Of a DNA stretch of 64,000 bases, positions 57,577-64,000 are shown one piece after another (position 1 is the stretch's first letter; every line of letters starts with the position of its first letter). The notes under the pieces are model-generated. The model was not told where the DNA came from, did no database searches, and saw nothing but the letters and a program-made list of their open reading frames with translations. This DNA comes from Bretschneidera sinensis (taxonomy: Eukaryota > Streptophyta > Magnoliopsida > Brassicales > Akaniaceae): positions 76,242,317 through 76,306,316 of the forward strand of contig CM043701.1 of assembly GCA_023935145.1 (NCBI GenBank), written 5' to 3'. The position numbers and the translations under genes were made by a program.

Positions 57577-58466
57577 TTTTTATATTTGTTTAAGGTTTAA
57601 ACATGGTTAAGGTTTAAACAAAAGGTGGAAGAGTGAAGTTTAACATGTTAAAGGAGTGCACACAAGTGTGTGCAGCACTTTGGAGCAAGGCAAAGAAAGG
57701 CACACTAGTATATGCTAAAGTGCACAGCTGAGAGAGGGCCAACATCAGTGTGTGCCGCACCTCTCCCTCACCAACACTGTACCGCCTAGCAAGTGATGAA
57801 AAGGGTGTTTGCCTAGCGCTGCACCGCCCCTTTTTCAGTGCCTAGGCGCTAGGCACACTGATGCACACATGGACAACTTGTTTTAGCCTCTTGTTAAGTG
57901 CGTGGGTGCAAGGTTAAAACGCACAGCATCACTTAGGATTGATGGAGGGCCATGGTTGATTGGTCATCAAGATCTAAGGGTGGAGAAGAATTGGACAAGA
58001 AGTGGTGCACTATATAAAGGGTCACCTAGGTTCAATCTCAAGAGTGTGATAACACAAGTAAGATGTAATGTAACTTGTGAGACATATGTTTGAATGAGAG
58101 AATTGTGTGAGAGTGTAAAGACACAGACATACAAGAGGGACTCATTGTAGAGAGGCTGGTTATAAAGAAGAGAGAGTAGTATAGATAGAGAGCATTGTAA
58201 TAGTTCTTATCATCTTCTTTGTTCTCTTCTTGGTTTCTTTAAGAACTTGAGATTTCTTGAAGAGGGTTGCTGGATTGTAAAGAACCATTGATTTAGTGTA
58301 GAGAGTTCAGAGGAACTCACGGGGACGTAGGTTATTGCTTAACCTCGATAACAATTGCTTGTCTTCTTTCTTTGCTTCATTTGTTGTATCTTTTCTTTAC
58401 AAGTCATTCTAGACTTGGGTGTTTGGAAGATCACCCCTGGGCGTCTTGTCAAGGTGATTTCCAACA
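57577..58466 (+). repeat. copia-2 3' LTR
   Basis: It follows a purine-rich GACAAAGGTAGAGAT tract and ends TTCCAACA. One promoter segment with TATATAAA at 58011-58018. The palindromic array (57655-57770) is shorter and has lost most CG pairs compared with the 5' LTR. Confidence 0.88.
58011..58018 (+). promoter_or_regulatory. TATA box, copia-2 3' LTR
   Basis: TATATAAA in the CACTATATAAAGGGTC context common to all copies. Confidence 0.65.
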
Positions 58467-58643
58467 GAGAGTACAATCATAGGAGGCTTAGAAAGTGGAA
58501 TCATTCTCTTAACTAGCTTTAACTTTTCATCCTTCTATATCCCTCCTTTCGTTCATAGACAATTTGGACTACCTTCAGAAGATTACAAGTGCAGATGCTT
58601 AGCTATGTCTAATCGAATGAAGAAGAAGATTGTTGAGACTTAA

Positions 58644-59120
58644 ACTAATCCTATAATAATTACTCTTGCTTGAATGCCCAACTAATCGAACCATGTGAAG
58701 GCTACTATGGTTACTTGATGAGCCAAGTTGAAATGACAAACATTGACAAATGGAAAAGAAAATACATACATGCAAGTCCAATAGATTCTAAAAGAATGTA
58801 AGAACAAGTAAAAAGAAAAAACAACGTACTCGCTCATCTATTTTTTCAATAATAAAGCCTAATAAATTATTTATTTAATCCACTGAATTTAAATTTGTTC
58901 TTCTAAAATTCCATGGTATTATTTCAATCAACATTTTCCTAAATGAAATTAACAAAGACAAATATGTGCAAGTCTCTCCCCAAGTTTAGTCTTTCTGTTC
59001 TAGTTTTTGCCTAGGCCGCCTTTTTGAGTTTTCAACCTAGCGAGCTCATTTTACAAATTTTTTTCTTTTCGGTTTGATTTTATTTTTGATATTTGTTTGT
59101 CTTCGGGAAGAGACAATGCT
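58644..59120. other. Noncoding stretch between antisense frame and Tat-like pol
   Basis: It contains, on the minus strand, AAAAAGGCGGCCTAGGCAAA followed by AAGACTAAACTTGGGGAG (about 58975-59030), a combination often seen shortly after pol in Tat/Ogre-type plant elements. No frame of its own. Confidence 0.45.
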
Positions 59121-59259
59121 TTACGTGTGATACTTCTTAAACTTATCTAGATTGATGGGTTCGTAGAACTTGTTCCCATCCACGTCTGGGATTTTGGCAG
59201 CACCACCATTTATAATAGTCTTCATCATATATGGCCCAATCCACTTGGGCTTGAACTTT
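59121..59259 (-). pseudogene. 3' end of a Tat-like Ty3/gypsy pol
   Basis: The minus strand encodes KFKPKWIGPYMMKT and DVDGNKFYEPINLDKFKKYH before a TAA at 59121-59123. This is the integrase C-terminal module of plant non-chromovirus gypsy elements. The upstream part is cut off at 59260 by the Tekay insertion and would continue beyond the window. The call to the Tat group rests on this module plus the downstream GGCGGCC block and the antisense frame. Confidence 0.6.
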
Positions 59260-61329
59260 TGTAACAACCCATCTCGGGTTGCCAACCCCCCAGATGCTGT
59301 CGTCACATTTTGAAATCCTAGCACGATACATATATGTAATAATATAAAGATGTACATCAATTGAATGTATATATATCTATACATCAATCCTCAACCCCCA
59401 ACAATGGAGTTATAGTATTAAAATTTCAACTGAAATAATATATACAACATATGATGTAAGAATATTTACAAATATATATATATTGTTTATATTAGTCTAA
59501 GGATGTGGACCACTTGGCTTATGAAAGGATTCAGTCTGAATCTCAGCTCACAGTTCTATCTGTCTTGCCCGCTACCTGAAATTATTTAACAATGAGGAGT
59601 GAGCTTCACAAGCTCAATGAATTAAATTTACTAGTAGTACTCGATTTGTAGACTTCCAGTCACATTTTATAATTCAGTCGTTTCTCATTCGTCAATATTA
59701 ATCATCTATTTCTTCACATATAATAATTCACTCTCTCTAATAATCTTCCAATATTCATTCATTTAGTATCTCATATAATTCAATAATAACATTCTATTAT
59801 CACTACTAATATCATAATTCCAATCATTTATCAATCTCTTTTTAAATTAATCATCAAACATATCAATTTTTCTTCTCATATATTTAATCACCTTGAGATT
59901 ATCAATTTAATATCATTATTTACCTCATTATGAGGTTCACAACATATAATCAATCAATCAAATAAATTTTTATCATATTATATTGTCATATTTCTTTCCC
60001 GTCATATCTATCTCTCTGTGAGACTCATTTGTCTATAAATAAATTTACAATCAAGAATGATACTTTAGCATCTGAAGAAATAATAAACAATATTTAAAAC
60101 AAAGGCAATGCATGAATTTAAATTATCAAATCATTTCATATTATCATTTGGGAACGTCTTTTCATATGTCAACATGTTTCAGTTTAGACCGACTGTCTTC
60201 CTGGTTCTTTTATTTTCATTTAGATTGGCTGCCTTCCCAATTCTTTTCATTTCATTTAGACCGAAATTCATTTCATTTAGACTGACTGCCTTACTGGTTC
60301 TTTTCATTTCATGCATATACATATGAACAATAATATGAAAACAATCATATATTCAAGCATTCAATTTTCTCAAAATTATTATTTTTATCATATTCATTAC
60401 ATTATCTCCTCATATATCATATCAAATTATCAATCATAGTATGTCAAGAATTTCATTTATCCTTTCATTATATATTTCATCAACTCGTTGTTTCATTAAT
60501 ATTACTTCTCATATAATAAATTTTGAACATATCAATTATTCAAATAATATCAATCAACAAACTTTCATATATCATCTAATTATTGTAGTTCAATAATTAA
60601 TTCAAATATCATCACTTTATATTTCATATTTATCTCGATTACTAAAAGTAAATGTAACTCACCAGGTAGCACTTAAAGCTACCAATGGATCACCTCATTG
60701 CCTTTCCTGCTCCTTTTAGCAATTTCACCCGATTGTCAATACGTGACATAATATTTATATTAAAATTTCTAATTTATTCTTCAACTCTTCCACAATTCAT
60801 ACCCTTTAAATTTCCACATCAAATTCCGGTTAATTTCATGTATGCATAATTTCACAAAATAAAATTCACATTATTACCTTTTGTTTTTCTTAAAGCTTCA
60901 CTCGAATCTCTTTCGTAAATTTCTTCAAAATTTCAATCTTTCAACCTTTCTTTGAGTCCCCAGGTGTTTAAAGAAATAGAGTAATTTAAATTGAAGAAAG
61001 AAGGGAACCAAACAGGATTTGGTCAGAAAAATCAAAATAAAACAAAAACTATATATATATAATAGTTTGCCCACTGATTACCACAATTTGTGCATTGTTG
61101 TCTAACATGCAATATGCATGTTAGGTGACCAACACCTGGACATCCAGGTGTTGGTCCAGTCTTTTTTTTTTTTCTTCTTATCCTCCCACGTTACACCGCT
61201 TAAGTGTCCATTTTTTTCAAAAGAATTATTTTATTTAATAATAAATCTTTCATATATATATTATTTTAATTTCATGTCATATCTATCGAATTACTTCTTT
61301 ACACTTACTTTAAGAACACGGGTATTATA
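59260..61329 (-). repeat. Tekay-2 3' LTR
   Basis: It reads TGTAACAACCC to GGGTATTATA on the plus strand, the second end one change from GGTATTACA. The U3 holds two neighbouring inverted repeats (61102-61124 and 61127-61156). Confidence 0.88.
61102..61156. repeat. Two adjacent perfect inverted repeats in Tekay-2 U3
   Basis: First: CTAACATGCA, three bases, and its complement (61102-61124). Second: GACCAACACCTGGA, CA, and its complement (61127-61156). Both are perfect. Confidence 0.9.
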
Positions 61330-61661
61330 ATTCTACCCATCGTAAAAAAATTTCATCCTCGAAATTTTCTTACCCAACTCATGAAAAAACTTGGAGTATT
61401 CTTTCCTAATTCTTGCCTCATGCTCCCAAGTAATTTCTTCAACATCTTTGTTATGCTATAATACTTGAATCGAAAGAATGACTTTAATACACAAGACTTG
61501 TTCTTTTCTGTCTAATATTCTCACTGGTACTTGTATAGAAGTCAAATCTTCCTAAATTTTTATAGCTTGGCTTGAAATATTATGAGATTCATCATGTAAG
61601 CGCTTTTCCAAAAGTGAAACGTGAAATACATTATGTAACTACTTCAACTCTGGAGGCAAAT
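61330..61661 (-). pseudogene. Tekay-2 pol end with chromodomain (broken)
   Basis: The minus strand encodes [13 protein letters not shown] and a chromodomain with EITWEHEARIRKEY, similar to 27900-28160. At least three stops interrupt it. It ends with the purine tract GATGGGTAGAAT at the LTR. Confidence 0.8.
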
Positions 61662-63309
61662 TGTAATGACCCATCCCGGGTTGGCCACCCTCGAGAAGGT
61701 GTCGTCACATTTTGAAAATCCTAGCAAGACACATATATGCAACAATATAAAAATACCAACTGAAATTATTATTTAAACATAATATGCGTGAATATTTACA
61801 AATATTTTTTTTTTCTTTCCATTAGTCTGAGGATGTGGACTACGTGGTTTACAGATAATGACTTAGTCTGAATCTCAACTCACCAATCTATCTGTCATGC
61901 ATGCTTCCTGAAATTATTTAACAATAAGGAGTGAGCTTCACAAGCTCAGTGAATTGAATTTACTAAAAGTATTCAATTTGTATAACTCTAGTCACATCTT
62001 ATAATTCAATTGTTCAAATAGTCTTCCAATATTCATTCATCTATATATCATATAACTCGATAATAGCATTCTATTATCACTATTTATATCATAATCCTCA
62101 TCATTTATCAATCTCTTCTTAAGTTAATCATCAATTATATCGATCTTTCTTCTCACATATTTAATCATCTTGAGACTATCAATTCTACCTCATAATTACC
62201 TCGTTATGAGGTTCACATCATAAAATCAACCACTCAGATAATTCTTATCATATCATACTTTCATATTTCTTTCTCATCATATATATATCAATAAATTTAA
62301 AATCAAGGATAACACTTTAAGATCTCAAGAAATAATAATTAATATTTAAAACAAATGCAATGCATGAATTTAAATTACATAATTATTTGGGAATGTTTTC
62401 CCACATGTCGACATGTTTTATCTTAGATCGGTTGCATTCCTAGTTATTTTATTTCCAGTATATATCGGTTGTCACGGTTTCATTTGGACCAGCTGCCTTC
62501 TCGGTTCTTTTCATTTCATGCATATGCATATGAACAATAATATGAAATATGTATATAAGCAATAATATAAAACAAGTATACATTCAAACATTTAATTTAG
62601 CTATCTAGTTCTTTCTCAAAATTATTATTTTTATCATATTCATTAAATTATCTCCTCATATATCATATCAAATTATCAATCATAACTTGTCAAGAATTTC
62701 ATTTATCCCTTCATTATATATTTAATCAACTCATTATTTTAGTAATATTACTTCTCATATAATAAATCTTTGACATATCAATTATTCCTATCATATCCAT
62801 CAACCAACTTTCATATATCAACCTATCATAGTTTAATAATTAATTCAAATATCATCACTTTATATCTCATATTTATCTTGATTACTAAAAGTAAATCGAA
62901 TTCACCACATACCACTTAGAGCTACCCGTGGATCACCTCCTTGCCTTTCCTGCTCTTTTCAATAATTTCACCCGATTGTGGAGCGTCAACACCTGATATA
63001 ATATTTATATTAAAATTTCTAATTTATTTTTCAATTCTTCCAGAATTCATACCCTTTAAAATTTCCATATTGAATTCTAGATAATTTCATGTATGCTAAA
63101 TTTAAAAAATAAAATTCACATTATTACCTTTTGTTTTTCTTAGAGCTTCCTCGATTCTCTTAAAATTCTCCCATAAGTCTCTTCAAAATTTTACTCTTTC
63201 AACATTTCTTTCAATCCCCAAGTGTTTAAAGAAATAAAGTAATTTGAATTGACGAAAGAAGTAAACCAAACGGGATTTGGTAAGAAATGAATAAAATAAA
63301 ACAAAAACA

Positions 63310-63310
<1 letters not shown>

Positions 63311-63343
<33 letters not shown>

Positions 63344-63378
63344 GTATATGTATGTATGTATGTATATGTATATACACA
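63311..63378. repeat. TA / TGTA microsatellite in solo LTR
   Basis: About eleven TA units followed by GTATGTAT-type repeats. Other LTR copies have a short TA run at the corresponding place (about 61051-61060), so it expanded in this copy. Confidence 0.85.
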
Positions 63379-63421
63379 CTTACTGCCCTCTACCACCGTT
63401 TCAATTGTTGTTATGTGTCCC

Positions 63422-63473
63422 AACATGCACACTTTGCATGTTCGGCGACAACATTTGGACTCCAGGTGTTGTC
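63422..63473. repeat. Inverted repeats in the solo LTR U3
   Basis: AACATGCA and its complement with a five-base loop (63422-63442), then GACAACATTTGGA against TCCAGGTGTTGTC with two mismatches (63447-63473). Confidence 0.8.
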
Positions 63474-63693
63474 CACCGCCCTTTTTTTTTCTTTTTACAA
63501 CATCTAGAACTTCTTTTTTTTCTTTAGTTTTTTTCTTTTTACTTTTTTTTTCTTTACACCACCACGTGTCCAGTTTCTTTTCAAAAAAATTATTTTATTC
63601 AATAATAAATCTTTCACATTTATATTATTTTATTTTCATATAATATCTATCAAATTACTTATTTACCCTTACTTTAAGAACACTGGTATTACA

Positions 63694-64000
63694 CAAATCC
63701 AAGCTATACACAACTAGCCCAACTATATCAATAACCTCATAGGGTCCCATATACCTCGGACTCAACTTTCCTTTATTTTTTACCCTCAACACACCTTTCC
63801 ATGGAGATATTTTTAAGTACACCCAATCGCCTACTTGAAACTCAAAAGATCTTCTTCTATTATCAGCATAGTTATTCGGTCTACTCTGTCCTACTTTAAG
63901 GTTCTCTCTAACCAGTTTGATCATCTCCCACTTCTTCCAAACATATAGGAGTTCTACACCTCTTACCATACAATGCCTCAAACGGTGTCATTCTGATACT
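63694..64000 (-). pseudogene. Tekay-2 integrase C-terminal part
   Basis: The minus strand encodes [15 protein letters not shown], then [16 protein letters not shown] and GKLSPRYMGPYEVI, closely similar to 27640-27870. The frame is open over about 90 codons and is cut by the solo LTR at the SLDL position. The rest lies beyond the window. Confidence 0.85.

Larger units (their letters stand above)
54000..58466 (+). mobile_element. copia-2: deletion-derivative Ty1/copia element
   Basis: Perfect duplication GAGAG (53995-53999 and 58467-58471), a 5' LTR of 1270 bp and a 3' LTR of about 890 bp, a tRNA-Met primer site, gag, and pol fragments that jump from the start of integrase to the end of RNase H. 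The reverse transcriptase is missing, so it could move only with help. It inserted into a mobile-domain-like pseudogene. Confidence 0.92.
53137..58643 (+). pseudogene. Plant-mobile-domain / DUF7745-like pseudogene, split by copia-2
   Basis: Left part 53137-53999, right part 58472-58643. Recognisable pieces: a FWSPKRHIFMFSFS...FEEFGVV stretch (about 53225-53320), LGETFHWFDSF (about 53650-53690), and WLLFLNEDEIQW..WW (about 53935-53995). These follow the order seen in DUF7745/plant-mobile-domain proteins, which are common in plant transposons. Joining across one GAGAG copy keeps the frame, and the right part (FVHRQFG then a basic tail) runs to a TAA at 58641. Stops and frame changes occur at 53335-53830. 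It lies antisense to, and downstream of, the Tat-like pol end at 59121-59259, the position of the antisense extra ORF in some Tat elements. No function can be assigned. Confidence 0.5.
61662..63693 (-). mobile_element. Solo Tekay-family LTR
   Basis: A full 2032-bp LTR with the ends TGTAATGACCC and GGTATTACA and a perfect duplication CAAAT (61657-61661 and 63694-63698). No internal sequence is attached. It sits inside the pol of a related element, and the interrupted reading continues on both sides. Confidence 0.95.
59260..64000 (-). mobile_element. Second Tekay element, partial, with nested solo LTR
   Basis: Minus orientation: pol from beyond 64000 to 63694, interrupted by a solo LTR (61662-63693), pol end 61661-61330, then the 3' LTR 61329-59260. 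The probable duplication copy at the left is ACTTT (59255-59259); the other end is outside the window. Confidence 0.88.

Noticed and set aside
63183..63643. Overlapping Tyr/Ile-rich frames
   Set aside because: They result from the TA/TGTA microsatellite and pyrimidine runs.

Overview
This is nuclear DNA of a flowering plant, probably a eudicot. It is AT-rich and is almost entirely nested LTR retrotransposons. The polymerase types are plant Ty3/gypsy (Athila, Tekay chromovirus, a Tat-like fragment) and Ty1/copia. Primer sites match plant initiator tRNA-Met and tRNA-Asp. No intact host protein gene, rRNA or tRNA gene was found. Most coding sequence is decayed; the exception is one young Athila-type element.

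Layout. (1) 1-1021: end of a Tekay-type LTR (minus). (2) 1022-3822: unassigned DNA with one tRNA-derived SINE. (3) 3823-17074: a minus-strand composite, LTR-internal-LTR-internal-LTR, of a non-autonomous gag/protease-only element (called TR-GAG1 here), with near-matching 5-bp flanks. It may sit inside an older terminal-inverted-repeat element (2859-17769). (4) 17793-18485: LINE tail and an old copia LTR fragment. (5) 18820-41577: an old copia element (copia-1, +), split by a complete but dead Tekay chromovirus (21297-30377, +, TSD TATAT) and by a second gag-only element (TR-GAG2, 32678-38822, minus). (6) 43314-52770: a complete Athila-lineage element (+, TSD ACTTC, LTRs about 98% alike). (7) 53137-58643: a plant-mobile-domain/DUF7745-like pseudogene (+), split by a deletion-derivative copia element (copia-2, 54000-58466, TSD GAGAG). 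(8) 59121-59259: 3' end of a Tat-like pol (minus), cut by a second Tekay element (minus, 59260 to beyond 64000), whose pol is split by a same-family solo LTR (61662-63693, TSD CAAAT).

How the parts relate. TR-GAG1 and TR-GAG2 look like non-autonomous partners of the Athila lineage. They share its tRNA-Asp primer site, a U5 block, a conserved block just after the coding region and repeated polypurine tracts, but lack reverse transcriptase and integrase.

The strongest unexplained signal is architectural. In several families with unrelated coding regions, the LTR carries short GC/CpG-rich perfect palindromes in variable-number arrays, upstream of the TATA box. The core differs by family (TGCGATCGATCGCA, GCACCGCGGTGC, TGTGCGCACA/GTGCCTAGGCAC). 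Tekay LTRs have larger inverted repeats in the same place. A second notable point is the mobile-domain-like reading frame lying antisense and downstream of a Tat-like pol end, the layout known for Tat elements with an antisense extra ORF.
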